A stretch of 58,121 nucleotides of DNA from an uncultured Clostridia bacterium (GTDB taxonomy: Bacteria; Bacillota; Clostridia; Christensenellales; DTU072), in the NCBI GenBank assembly GCA_944349655.1, contig CALVNL010000008.1:1-58121 (forward strand), read 5' to 3'. Every line of letters starts with the position of its first letter. Positions within the stretch are counted from its first letter, which is position 1. The notes under the pieces were generated by a model, which was given only the letters and a program-made list of their open reading frames with translations, ran no database searches and was not told the origin of the DNA. The position numbers and the translations under genes are program-made. Positions 50,936-58,121 of the stretch are shown here, piece after piece.

Positions 50936-53545
50936 TTATTTTCCGTAATATGCGTTCAGGTACATCTGTTTGATTTCGCTCATAAGCGGATACCTCGGGT
51001 TAGCTCCGGTGCACTGGTCGTCAAAGGCCTGTTCTACCATTTCGTCGAGAGTGTCGAGGAAGTATTTTTCATCAACATTATATTCCTTGATGGTCTTCTT
51101 GATACCTACTTTCGCTTTGAGTTCGTCGAGAGCCTTGATAAGGTTTTCGAGTTTTTCGGAGTCGTTCTTGCCTTTGATTCCGAGATAATCGGCTACTTCC
51201 GCGTAACGGGCGAGAGTGTGCGGATAAGCATACTGCGGGAAAGTACCCATCTTCGGCGGAACTTCTTCGGCGTTGAAACGCAGAACTTCGTCTATCATAA
51301 GAGCGTTGGCTACGCCGTGCGGGAGATGGTGGAAAGCTCCGAGTTTGTGAGCCATGGAGTGGCAGACCCCGAGGAACGCGTTGGCAAAAGCCATACCTGC
51401 CATAGTGGCGGCGTTAGCCATCTTTTCACGAGCAACGGGATCGTTGGGGCCGTTGTCGTAAGCTCTGGGGAGATATTCGAAGATCATCTTCAGGCTTCTT
51501 AAAGCAAGTCCGTCGGTATAATCGGTAGCAAGCATAGCGGCATACGCTTCCAAAGCGTGGGTCACGGCGTCGATACCGCTGGCAGCGGTCAGACCCTTAG
51601 GCGCGTTCATCATCATATCGGCGTCGACGATTGCCATATTGGGCATAAGTTCGTAGTCGGCGAGAGGATATTTTACTCCGCTTCTTTCGTCGGTGATAAC
51701 GGCAAAAGGCGTAACTTCGCTACCGGTACCTGCAGAGGTCGGAACAGCGATGAAGTAAGCTTTTTCACCCATCTTCGGGAAGGTGTAAACACGTTTACGG
51801 ATATCCATAAAGCGCATTGCAAGATCCATAAAGTCCACTTCGGGATGTTCGTACATAACCCACATAATCTTACCTGCGTCCATAGCCGAACCGCCGCCTA
51901 TCGCTATAATGCAATCGGGCTGGAAGGCGTTCATTGCCGCAGTACCTTCTTTGGCGCAAGCTAACGTGGGATCGGGCGCTACGTCGAAGAACGTGGTATG
52001 AACGATACCCATTTCGTCGAGTTTGTCGGTGATGGGTTTGGTGTATCCGTTATTATAGAGGAAAGAGTCGGTTACGATAAACACTTTCTTCTTTCCGAGG
52101 ACGTGTTTCAATTCGTCCAAAGCTACCGGCAGGCAGCCTTTCTTCAAATAAACTTTCTGGGGCGCTCTGAACCAAAGCATGTTTTCTCTCCTTTCCGCAA
52201 CGGTTTTAATATTGATAAGATGTTTTACTCCGACGTTTTCGCTTACGGAGTTGCCGCCCCAGGAGCCGCATCCCAAAGTGAGCGACGGAGCGAGGTTAAA
52301 GTTATAGATATCTCCGATACCGCCCTGAGAACTGGGGGTGTTTACCAGAATACGGCAGGTCTTCATACGTGCTTCGAATTCGGCAAGTTTAGCTTTCTGA
52401 GTAATCGGATCGAGATAAATAGAGGAAGTATGTCCGTATCCGCCGTCGGCTATAAGGTGCTCGGCTTTGTCGAGAGCGTCGGCAAAATCCTTCGCCTTAT
52501 ACATAGCGAGTACGGGAGAAAGTTTTTCGTGGGCGAATTCTTCGCTCAAATCCACGCTTTCCACTTCGCCGATAAGAATTTTGGTCTTTTCGGGAACGGT
52601 AACGCCGGCTAAAGCCGCGATCTTATAAGCCGCCTGTCCGACTATTTTAGCGTTAAGAGCGCCGTTTATTATAATGGTCTTACGCACTTTTTCGGTTTCT
52701 TCGGGATTGAGGAAATAGCAACCTCTGTCGGCAAATTCTTTTTTGACTTTGGCATAAACTTTATCGAGTACGATAACGGACTGTTCGGAAGCGCAAATCA
52801 TACCGTTATCGAAAGTTTTGGAATGAATGACGGAGTTGACCGCTACGGTAAGGTCAGCGCTGTCGTCGATTATTGCAGGGGTGTTACCTGCGCCTACGCC
52901 TACTGCGGGTTTACCGCTGGAGTATGCGGCTTTGACCATTCCGGGACCGCCGGTCGCGAGAATAATATCTGCTTCTTTCATAACCAAATTGGTCATTTCC
53001 AAAGAAGGTACGTCTATCCAGCCGATTATATGTTCGGGAGCTCCCGCCTTGACAGCCGCTTCCAGAACGATTTTCGCAGCCGCGATAGTGGATTTCTTGG
53101 CACGGGGATGCGGACTGATAATTATACCGTTACGGGTTTTCAACGCAAGAAGAGTTTTGAAAATAGCCGTCGAAGTCGGGTTGGTGGTCGGGATAACCGC
53201 CGCTATAACCCCGATGGGTTCGGCTATTTTACGGGTACCGAAAGCTTTGTCTTCTTCCAGAACTCCGCAGGTCTGAGTGTTTTTATATTTATTGTAAATA
53301 TACTCGGACGCATAGTGGTTCTTGATAACTTTGTCTTCGACTACGCCCATTCCGGTCTCTTCAACCGCCATTTTCGCAAGAGGTATTCTCTGCTTGTTGG
53401 CCGCCATAGCCGCTTCGAAGAAAATTTTGTCCACCTGCTCTTGAGTAAAGGTAGCAAATTTCTTTTGCGCTTCGCGGACTTCAGCCAGCTTCGCTTCCAG
53501 CTTTTCCACGCTGTCCACAATTCCGTAGTTAGTCATTTCTTCCAT
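50936..53545 (-). CDS. adhE: Bifunctional acetaldehyde-CoA/alcohol dehydrogenase AdhE
   Basis: 869 residues, full length. The N-terminal half is the CoA-acylating aldehyde dehydrogenase, with the catalytic Cys in NGMICASEQSVIV and cofactor loop ATGGPGMVKAAY. The C-terminal half is the iron alcohol dehydrogenase, with GGGSAMDAGKIMW, SAGTGSEVTPFAV and iron-binding His residues in HSMAHKLGAFHHLPHG. It converts acetyl-CoA to ethanol and reoxidises two NADH. AAAGGAG precedes the ATG. It lies 37 bases after rex, the NADH-responsive repressor that commonly controls adhE. Confidence 0.97.
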   Translation of the reverse strand: MEEMTNYGIVDSVEKLEAKLAEVREAQKKFATFTQEQVDKIFFEAAMAANKQRIPLAKMAVEETGMGVVEDKVIKNHYASEYIYNKYKNTQTCGVLEEDKAFGTRKIAEPIGVIAAVIPTTNPTSTAIFKTLLALKTRNGIIISPHPRAKKSTIAAAKIVLEAAVKAGAPEHIIGWIDVPSLEMTNLVMKEADIILATGGPGMVKAAYSSGKPAVGVGAGNTPAIIDDSADLTVAVNSVIHSKTFDNGMICASEQSVIVLDKVYAKVKKEFADRGCYFLNPEETEKVRKTIIINGALNAKIVGQAAYKIAALAGVTVPEKTKILIGEVESVDLSEEFAHEKLSPVLAMYKAKDFADALDKAEHLIADGGYGHTSSIYLDPITQKAKLAEFEARMKTCRILVNTPSSQGGIGDIYNFNLAPSLTLGCGSWGGNSVSENVGVKHLINIKTVAERRENMLWFRAPQKVYLKKGCLPVALDELKHVLGKKKVFIVTDSFLYNNGYTKPITDKLDEMGIVHTTFFDVAPDPTLACAKEGTAAMNAFQPDCIIAIGGGSAMDAGKIMWVMYEHPEVDFMDLAMRFMDIRKRVYTFPKMGEKAYFIAVPTSAGTGSEVTPFAVITDERSGVKYPLADYELMPNMAIVDADMMMNAPKGLTAASGIDAVTHALEAYAAMLATDYTDGLALRSLKMIFEYLPRAYDNGPNDPVAREKMANAATMAGMAFANAFLGVCHSMAHKLGAFHHLPHGVANALMIDEVLRFNAEEVPPKMGTFPQYAYPHTLARYAEVADYLGIKGKNDSEKLENLIKALDELKAKVGIKKTIKEYNVDEKYFLDTLDEMVEQAFDDQCTGANPRYPLMSEIKQMYLNAYYGK

Positions 53546-53582
53546 AATAGCTCTCCTTTTTTTAATAGGTTTATTTTTTTAA

Positions 53583-54206
53583 TTATTTGTTATCAGTTAA
53601 ATGTTGAACGAGAAGAGAAAGACTTACCGCCATATTCTCGTTTCTTACCAATATCCCGTCCGGAACGTTCAGATGCGCCGAACTGAAATTCCAGACTGCA
53701 AGAATACCGTTTTCCACAAGGAGGTCGCAGACTTCCTGCGCAGCTTTCGCCGGCACGGTAATAATTCCGATTTTAATGTGCATTCTTGCAATTAAAGAGG
53801 GAAGTTTTTCCATAGCAAAAACGGGCTTACCGCCTTCGGTCTTGCCCCACACCTTTTCGTTGCGGTCAAACCCCGCCACGATATTGAAACCGTATTCTTC
53901 GAAACCTTTGTAATCGAGAAGCGCCATTCCGAGATGCCCCGCCCCTATGATAACGGCGTCGGCGGTATTGTCGTAACCTAATGCGCTTTCAAGTTCGGAA
54001 ATAAGAGTCTTGACCTCGTAACCTACTTTGGGTTTCCCCGTACAGCTTACGCTTGCCAAATCCTTTCTGACCTGCACTTCTCCGAGGTTAAGACGGGACG
54101 CCAGAACGGTCGCCGAAATAAATCCGTCCTTTTCGGGTATGGTCTTAAGATAATTCAGGTAAACCGGCAATCTCTGCAAAGCCACCTTGGATATATCTTT
54201 GTGCAT
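53583..54206 (-). CDS. rex: Redox-sensing transcriptional repressor Rex
   Basis: 207 residues from the ATG at 54206, which has GGAGG upstream; a longer frame lacks one. The N-terminal winged helix (about residues 1-80) includes VQVRKDLASVSCTGKPKVGYEV. A Rossmann domain with GAGHLGMALLDY binds NAD(H), followed by a C-terminal swapped helix. Rex leaves DNA when the NADH/NAD+ ratio rises, inducing fermentation genes. The recognition helix is slightly divergent (common form VRKDLSYFG), consistent with the altered operator half-site proposed upstream. Leads the run to adhE and the hydrogenases. Confidence 0.95.
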   Translation of the reverse strand: MHKDISKVALQRLPVYLNYLKTIPEKDGFISATVLASRLNLGEVQVRKDLASVSCTGKPKVGYEVKTLISELESALGYDNTADAVIIGAGHLGMALLDYKGFEEYGFNIVAGFDRNEKVWGKTEGGKPVFAMEKLPSLIARMHIKIGIITVPAKAAQEVCDLLVENGILAVWNFSSAHLNVPDGILVRNENMAVSLSLLVQHLTDNK

Positions 54207-54231
54207 ACTTTCCTCCGTGCAACTTAACCTT

Positions 54232-54260
54232 ATTTTATAACGATAAAAAAAATAAGTCAA
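54232..54260 (-). promoter_or_regulatory. Promoter of rex (and probably the whole redox operon)
   Basis: Minus-strand -35 TTGACT (54260-54255), 17-base spacing, -10 TAAAAT (54237-54232), 26 bases before the rex ATG. No comparable promoter was found in the short gaps further downstream in this run. Confidence 0.78.
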
Positions 54261-54272
54261 ACGTTTTTATAT

Positions 54273-54308
54273 AATCGATAAAAATTTATCGATAAAAATT
54301 TATCGATT
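54273..54308 (-). promoter_or_regulatory. Tandem overlapping 18-bp palindromes, candidate Rex operator
   Basis: TCGATAAAAATTTATCGA occurs at 54275-54292 and again at 54289-54306, sharing a central TCGA. Each is a perfect inverted repeat of two 7-base arms around four bases (TCGATAA-AAAT-TTATCGA). The known Rex site is TTGTTAA-N4-TTAACAA, so layout and the outer T, G and TAA positions agree while other bases differ. The block starts 12 bases upstream of the rex -35 box. It fits an autoregulatory operator, but no experiment supports it. Confidence 0.6.
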
Positions 54309-54339
54309 ATTTTCACTTAAAAAAAGTCTATATAAAAGA

Positions 54340-54370
54340 ATAAAAAAACCGCCCGTTGCACACAACGGGC
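54340..54370 (-). terminator. Intrinsic terminator of the collagen-like lipoprotein gene
   Basis: Minus-strand stem GCCCGTTG / CAACGGGC with a 4-base loop followed by GGTTTTTTTATTC, 22 bases after the stop. Confidence 0.9.
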
Positions 54371-54392
54371 GATAAAGTAATTATTCCTGATA

Positions 54393-55940
54393 TCAGAAGA
54401 TCGGCGTTATGCTTAAAGTGCCGCCGTTTTCACCCTTAAACCATATATCGAGAATATATCCGCCGCTATATTTATAGTCTGTCAGATAATATTCGCAATA
54501 TTCTCCCGCGCATTCGAAGGTGACGGAATCCTCTATCACTTCACCGACCAACATTTCAAACTCCGTCGTGCCCGATTCCGAATAAAACATAAGGGCTTGC
54601 ATATTAAAAGCAAAAACGTCCGATACGATTATGCGATAACGTTCGTTCGCCCCGATAGTTATCGTTTCGCTCAAGTCCGTAATTTCCGTATAGTCAGGTT
54701 TGAGCGCCTTATAAACCGCGTTAACGGTTATATCGCTTCTTATCGGAGTATCCTCGGCAAAGTTTTTCCCGTCGGACTCCCAGTATAGAAATTCATACCC
54801 GTTTAGCGTCTTGTCAACCGTTCCGAAATCTATAGTTTTACCTTCTTCCACCAACTGGGTGTATTTTCGTTCTCCGCAATAAATGTAAACCGTATATTGA
54901 GTAGTTTCTCCCGGAAGCTCCCCGGTTTCGTCGCTTCCGTCGGAAATCAAATTCCCGTTGACAAGATCTTCTATCCATTGACTTTCGCTTCCTGTGTATT
55001 CCGGATGGTATTTCAGGTAAATTTCATAAGCCGACAACCCGTCATCGCCTTTTTCTCCCTGAATACCCTGTTCGCCCTGTTCTCCTTTCTCGCCCTGAAT
55101 ACCTTGCTCTCCTTGTTCTCCTTTCTCTCCTTGGATACCTTGTTCGCCTTGTTCCCCTTTCTCTCCTTGGATACCTTGTTCGCCTTGTTCCCCTTTCTCT
55201 CCTTGGATACCTTGTTCGCCGTCCTTACCGTCCTCTCCCTGTATGTTGCCGCAATCGAACTCGCTACCGTCTTCCAAAGTTATAATCAGGTGACCGTTTT
55301 CCGTAACGCTTACGGAAGCAATGCCGTTTCCGGGTTTGCCTTGTTCTCCGCTTTCTCCGCTTACTTTTCCGACAATAACTTCTTCATCGCTGTCGGTAAA
55401 CACCGCAATCAGCAAGCCGTTTTCGGTAACGTAAAGTTTTTCTATACCTCTTCCGTCTTCTCCTTTCTCTCCCTTTTCTCCCTGAGCACCCTGTTCTCCG
55501 TCCGTTCCGTTCAGACCGTCTTTGCCGTCTTCACCGCATACGTCGCCACAGTTAATGAAAGTACCGTCGCTGAAAGTCAATATCAAAAATCCTTTTTCAT
55601 CAATATCCGCTTTCGTTACGCTTAATCCGTCGTTTCCGTCCTTGCCGTCGCTACCTTTTACGTTTCCCAAAGTATAAACGGTTTCGTCGGTAAGTACTAT
55701 GGTTAGCACTCCGTCGTCGTTGATATAAATATTCTCTATACCCCTGCCGTCGCTACCTCTGACAAATTCCAGAAACTCTTCCAACGTACCGTCAAAACCC
55801 AATTCTTTAGCGGCGAGATAAATTTCGTTTACCGCAAAATCGGTTTCCGATTGTACTACGGCTTCGGCGGTGCAAGCTGTCAGAATAAAAATAAAACCTA
55901 ATAAAATAATTAAATTTAGAAACAAAGTAGGTTTTTTCAT
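54393..55940 (-). CDS. Collagen-like repeat surface lipoprotein
   Basis: 515 residues from the ATG at 55940, with AGGAG. A lipoprotein signal ends in FILTAC. Between residues ~75 and ~320, Gly-X-Y runs ([32 protein letters not shown]) alternate with four short beta modules of about 30-35 residues (for example [18 protein letters not shown]). [19 protein letters not shown], a segment common next to bacterial collagen domains, follows. Then come an InlB-like repeat ([16 protein letters not shown]) and a C-terminal beta domain. It is probably a surface-exposed adhesin or spore/cell-coat stalk. The gene is solitary with its own terminator. Confidence 0.88.
   Translation of the reverse strand: MKKPTLFLNLIILLGFIFILTACTAEAVVQSETDFAVNEIYLAAKELGFDGTLEEFLEFVRGSDGRGIENIYINDDGVLTIVLTDETVYTLGNVKGSDGKDGNDGLSVTKADIDEKGFLILTFSDGTFINCGDVCGEDGKDGLNGTDGEQGAQGEKGEKGEDGRGIEKLYVTENGLLIAVFTDSDEEVIVGKVSGESGEQGKPGNGIASVSVTENGHLIITLEDGSEFDCGNIQGEDGKDGEQGIQGEKGEQGEQGIQGEKGEQGEQGIQGEKGEQGEQGIQGEKGEQGEQGIQGEKGDDGLSAYEIYLKYHPEYTGSESQWIEDLVNGNLISDGSDETGELPGETTQYTVYIYCGERKYTQLVEEGKTIDFGTVDKTLNGYEFLYWESDGKNFAEDTPIRSDITVNAVYKALKPDYTEITDLSETITIGANERYRIIVSDVFAFNMQALMFYSESGTTEFEMLVGEVIEDSVTFECAGEYCEYYLTDYKYSGGYILDIWFKGENGGTLSITPIF
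55050..55220 (-). repeat. 36-bp tandem repeat inside the collagen-like gene
   Basis: Units start at 55050, 55086, 55122, 55158 and 55194 (the last one three-quarters long). Each encodes 12 residues of Gly-X-Y ([12 protein letters not shown]). Units 3 and 4 are identical in DNA and the partial unit 5 matches them, while units 1 and 2 have drifted. This points to recent slippage or unequal crossing over at the inner end. Confidence 0.92.
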
Positions 55941-56051
55941 AACTAATTCTCCTGTATGATAAAGTCTTTTTTCGACAAAAATCGACAAAATGGATTACGC
56001 CTTTTCCCCCTTAACTTATCTTCGGTAGAATTAAAGAAATTTTTCTTGAAA

Positions 56052-56080
56052 CGTAAAAGAGCATAACCCGAAAGTTATGC
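56052..56080 (-). terminator. Intrinsic terminator of rpsT
   Basis: Minus-strand stem GCATAAC / GTTATGC with a 6-base loop followed by TCTTTTACG, 46 bases after the stop. The T run is short. Confidence 0.65.
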
Positions 56081-56126
56081 CCGAAAAAAGTTAAAATTAA
56101 AACCGACTAACTAAAAAATTAAACCG

Positions 56127-56405
56127 TTATTCGGCCTGAGCCTTTTTAGCGTTGTCGAGAAGTTTGGAGAGTCTTGCCTTTTTTCTGGCGGCGTTATTGA
56201 CGTGGAAAAGTCCGTCGGAACGAGCCGCGTCGATAATGGCGAAAGTAGCGGGAAGGAGTTCTTCCGCTTTAGCGATATCGCCGGCAGCTATGCTGGCTTC
56301 GTATTTCTTGACTGCGGTCTTTACCGCGCTTTTCTTGCTGTTATTTCTGGCGTTTTCTTCTCTGCTGATCAGAACGCGTTTTTTCTGGGACTTGATATTA
56401 GCCAT
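56127..56405 (-). CDS. rpsT: 30S ribosomal protein S20
   Basis: 92 residues from the ATG at 56405, with AAAAGGAG. The sequence MANIKSQKKRVL and the Lys/Ala-rich helices ending FHVNNAARKKARLSKLL are standard for S20, which binds 16S rRNA early in 30S assembly. Divergent from gpr, the same arrangement as in Bacillus. The upstream in-frame ATG (56426) lies in the leader and is rejected. Confidence 0.97.
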   Translation of the reverse strand: MANIKSQKKRVLISREENARNNSKKSAVKTAVKKYEASIAAGDIAKAEELLPATFAIIDAARSDGLFHVNNAARKKARLSKLLDNAKKAQAE

Positions 56406-56521
56406 ATTATCTCCTTTTATAGTCAATCGTCGTTAAACTACTTGTGTATTTTATCATACTAATTTATAAATTGCAACAATTCTGTTATATTTTTTTGTGT
56501 TAGTAAAATAATTGTAGACGT

Positions 56522-57346
56522 ATGAAAGAAAGCTACCGCAATATGTGGGAAGAAGCGTTGGCAAACCCCGCCCTGCGAGGGATAAAAAGCACTGAAAAAA
56601 AATACTTTAACCGCATAGAAATCACTAAAAATTATTTTCCCGAGAGCGATTCCTCTTGTTACACGTTCTCCGTAAGAAACGAACTTTTCGGGGACGACCG
56701 ACTTAAGGAAAAACTTATCGAAGAACTTTGCCGGATCTTAAACGGATTTATGCAAAAATACCGTATCGACAAAAATTCGCCGATACTCGTAGCCGGACTT
56801 GGCAACGAGCATATTACCGCCGACAGTTTGGGCGGAGCCGTAATAGATAAACTTTACGTTACCTCACATTTATATTCCGAAAAAAGCGTCTTTGAGCGAT
56901 TCGGAAATCTTTCCGGCATAAAATGCGGGGTAAGCGGGACTACCGGGATTGCCAGTTTCGACATTCTGAGCGGAGTTGCCGAAAGAATCCGACCGTCTTT
57001 GATAATCGCCGTGGACGCTCTCGCTTGTTCCTCTGTAAGTCGTTTGGGAAAAACCATACAAATTTCCGATGCAGGGATAGAGCCCGGCGGAGGCGTGGCG
57101 AACCCGAAACCTAAACTGGATAGGAATTCTCTCGGCGTACCGGTAATAGCCGTAGGGGTGCCGCTGGTCGTTTACGCAAAAAAAATCCTCGCCGAATATG
57201 TGAGCGACAATGCCGCTGCGGTAAATGCCGACGAAATTCTTTCCTCTCTCGTGGTTACCGCTAAAGAAATCGATTTCCAGGTAGCGGACTTTTCCTACGT
57301 AATAGCCGAAAGCCTCAATCGCACGGTACACGGCGGAAGAAGCTGA
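56522..57346 (+). CDS. gpr: Germination protease Gpr (short form)
   Basis: 274 residues. Gpr degrades small acid-soluble spore proteins during germination. Family marks are VAGLGNEHITADSLGG (first catalytic-type Asp), KLYVTSHLY, GVSGTTGI, IAVDALACSS (second Asp), ISDAGIEPGGGVAN and GVPVIAVGVPLVVYA. It is shorter than the usual 320-370 residues. The N-terminal TDLA-type segment, where the zymogen is normally processed, is not seen. The ribosome-binding site is weak. It is divergent from rpsT, a conserved neighbourhood in spore formers. Confidence 0.9.
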   Translation: MKESYRNMWEEALANPALRGIKSTEKKYFNRIEITKNYFPESDSSCYTFSVRNELFGDDRLKEKLIEELCRILNGFMQKYRIDKNSPILVAGLGNEHITADSLGGAVIDKLYVTSHLYSEKSVFERFGNLSGIKCGVSGTTGIASFDILSGVAERIRPSLIIAVDALACSSVSRLGKTIQISDAGIEPGGGVANPKPKLDRNSLGVPVIAVGVPLVVYAKKILAEYVSDNAAAVNADEILSSLVVTAKEIDFQVADFSYVIAESLNRTVHGGRS

Positions 57347-57380
57347 TTTTATAATTTTAATTTCGACCATTTTACTCGAT

Positions 57381-57412
57381 AAAAAACCGACGTCCCGAAA
57401 TCGGGACGTCGG
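57381..57412 (-). terminator. Intrinsic terminator of the rubrerythrin gene
   Basis: An 11-bp perfect stem (CCGACGTCCCG / CGGGACGTCGG) with a 4-base loop, followed on the minus strand by GGTTTTTTATCG. On the plus strand no T run follows, so it serves the rubrerythrin gene, with gpr convergent to it. Confidence 0.88.
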
Positions 57413-57434
57413 CTAAACCTTTAGATTTTTAGTT

Positions 57435-58097
57435 CTAATAATTTTCCTTATGAACTTCGAAGAATGCTTGTGCGTATTTACAAACGGGACAAACCTCGGG
57501 CGCTTTTGCCGAAACGGCGATATGTCCGCAGTTGCGACATTCCCAGACCGTCACGCCGCTTTTAGCGAATACTTCCTTGTTCTCGACGTTTTTTAATAAG
57601 GCGCGGTATCTTTCTTCGTGATGTTTTTCCACCGCCGCAACCCCTCTGAATTGCTCGGCAAGCTCACGGAACCCTTCCTCTTCGGCTTCTTTAGCCATTC
57701 TGGAATACATATCTGTCCATTCGTAGCTTTCCCCTTCGGCGGCGTGTAAAAGATTTTCCGCAGTGTTTCCGAGTTCTCCCAACGCCTTGAACCAAAGTTT
57801 AGCGTGTTCTTTCTCGTTGTCGGCGGTCTGCAAGAACAACGCAGCGATTTGTTCGTATCCTGCCTGCCTCGCTACTTCGGCAAAATAAGTATATTTGTTA
57901 CGTGCTTGCGATTCCCCTGCAAACGCTTCCAACAGATTTTTTTCGGTTTTTGTCCCCGCATAAGGACTTTTTGCAGGAGCGGCGTCCTCTATTTTTACGA
58001 ACTTATCGGCAGGCTGTTTGCAAACGGGACACCTGAAATCGGGAGTCATCGGACCTTCGTGAATGTATCCGCATACCGTGCATTTCCATTTTTCCAT
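57435..58097 (-). CDS. Rubrerythrin with rubredoxin-like sites at both ends
   Basis: 220 residues from the ATG at 58097, nine bases after AAGGAG; an ATG directly on the AAGGAG is too close. An N-terminal rubredoxin-type site ([10 protein letters not shown]...CPVCK) precedes the ferritin-like di-iron domain, which shows [24 protein letters not shown] and [11 protein letters not shown] second site ([10 protein letters not shown]...CPVCKYA) ends the protein. Rubrerythrins reduce hydrogen peroxide in anaerobes. Classical forms carry only the C-terminal site and reverse forms only the N-terminal one, so having both is unusual. It starts just inside the window edge, and its promoter is outside. Confidence 0.93.
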   Translation of the reverse strand: MEKWKCTVCGYIHEGPMTPDFRCPVCKQPADKFVKIEDAAPAKSPYAGTKTEKNLLEAFAGESQARNKYTYFAEVARQAGYEQIAALFLQTADNEKEHAKLWFKALGELGNTAENLLHAAEGESYEWTDMYSRMAKEAEEEGFRELAEQFRGVAAVEKHHEERYRALLKNVENKEVFAKSGVTVWECRNCGHIAVSAKAPEVCPVCKYAQAFFEVHKENY

Positions 58098-58121
58098 ACT
58101 TTTCATCTCCTTTTTATCGTT

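Noticed and set aside
53587..53603. TTGTTATCAGTTAAATG just upstream of adhE, resembling a classical Rex site
   Set aside because: The centre is three bases rather than four and the right arm matches poorly. It also lies in the last codons of rex, so the match is probably due to coding sequence.
55050..55220. Regular 36-bp repeats at first sight like a CRISPR array
   Set aside because: Units follow each other without spacers, are in frame, and encode Gly-X-Y collagen repeats.

Overview
The window reads as chromosomal DNA of an anaerobic, fermentative, endospore-forming member of the Clostridia (low-to-mid G+C Firmicutes). Supporting genes are an Rnf complex, a bifunctional AdhE under a Rex redox regulator, two [FeFe] hydrogenases, a rubrerythrin, spoVT with a spoVB-like flippase and a yabN/mazG remnant in the Bacillus order, and a divergent rpsT/gpr pair. 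Shine-Dalgarno sites are strong (AGGAGG type) and TTG/GTG starts occur. No phage, insertion sequence, CRISPR array or rRNA was seen. One tRNA (Gln, anticodon CTG) is present. The genus cannot be fixed from the sequence alone.

Layout. 1-5.5 kb (+): end of a Gx-transporter gene, then rnfCDGEAB. 5.5-7.1 kb (-): NusG-domain-II protein and the flavin transferase ApbE, which probably flavinylates RnfG and RnfD. 7.2-10.05 kb (-): P2A-type cation ATPase preceded by a yybP-ykoY (Mn2+) riboswitch whose terminator overlaps the aptamer P1 strand. 10.1-14.5 kb: lysA, minDE, guaB and a small charged orphan. 14.6-26.3 kb (-): serA, serC, dus, yabN/mazG, spoVB-like, spoVT, comEC-like, ppa, yhhN, an acyl-CoA ligase and a PAP2 phosphatase. 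26.4-32.2 kb: a KDPG-aldolase/VOC fusion, tRNA-Gln, a PlsC-like acyltransferase, an M29 aminopeptidase, yjbQ and a VWA lipoprotein. 32.3-37.9 kb (-): uvrB and uvrA behind a pair of small proteins with C-terminal membrane anchors. 37.9-43.8 kb (-): a GH2 glycosidase, a two-component system, a candidate small RNA on the other strand and an exported metallophosphatase. 43.9-44.7 kb (+): an amidohydrolase.

The most notable unit is 44.8-54.3 kb (-). Nine genes run head to tail with gaps of at most 37 bases: rex, adhE, a kinase-like phosphotransferase, two tandem thioredoxin-like [2Fe-2S] proteins, a PAS-containing sensory-type [FeFe] hydrogenase (HydS-like), a SpoIIE-type phosphatase, a YfcE phosphodiesterase and a group-B-like [FeFe] hydrogenase. 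A clear promoter lies before rex, with two overlapping 18-bp palindromes just upstream of it. They fit the 7-4-7 geometry of Rex operators but with a different half-site. The unit would join NADH sensing, ethanol formation, H2 sensing and H2 metabolism.

54.4-58.1 kb: a collagen-like lipoprotein with 36-bp repeats, rpsT, gpr and a rubrerythrin with a rubredoxin-like site at each end.
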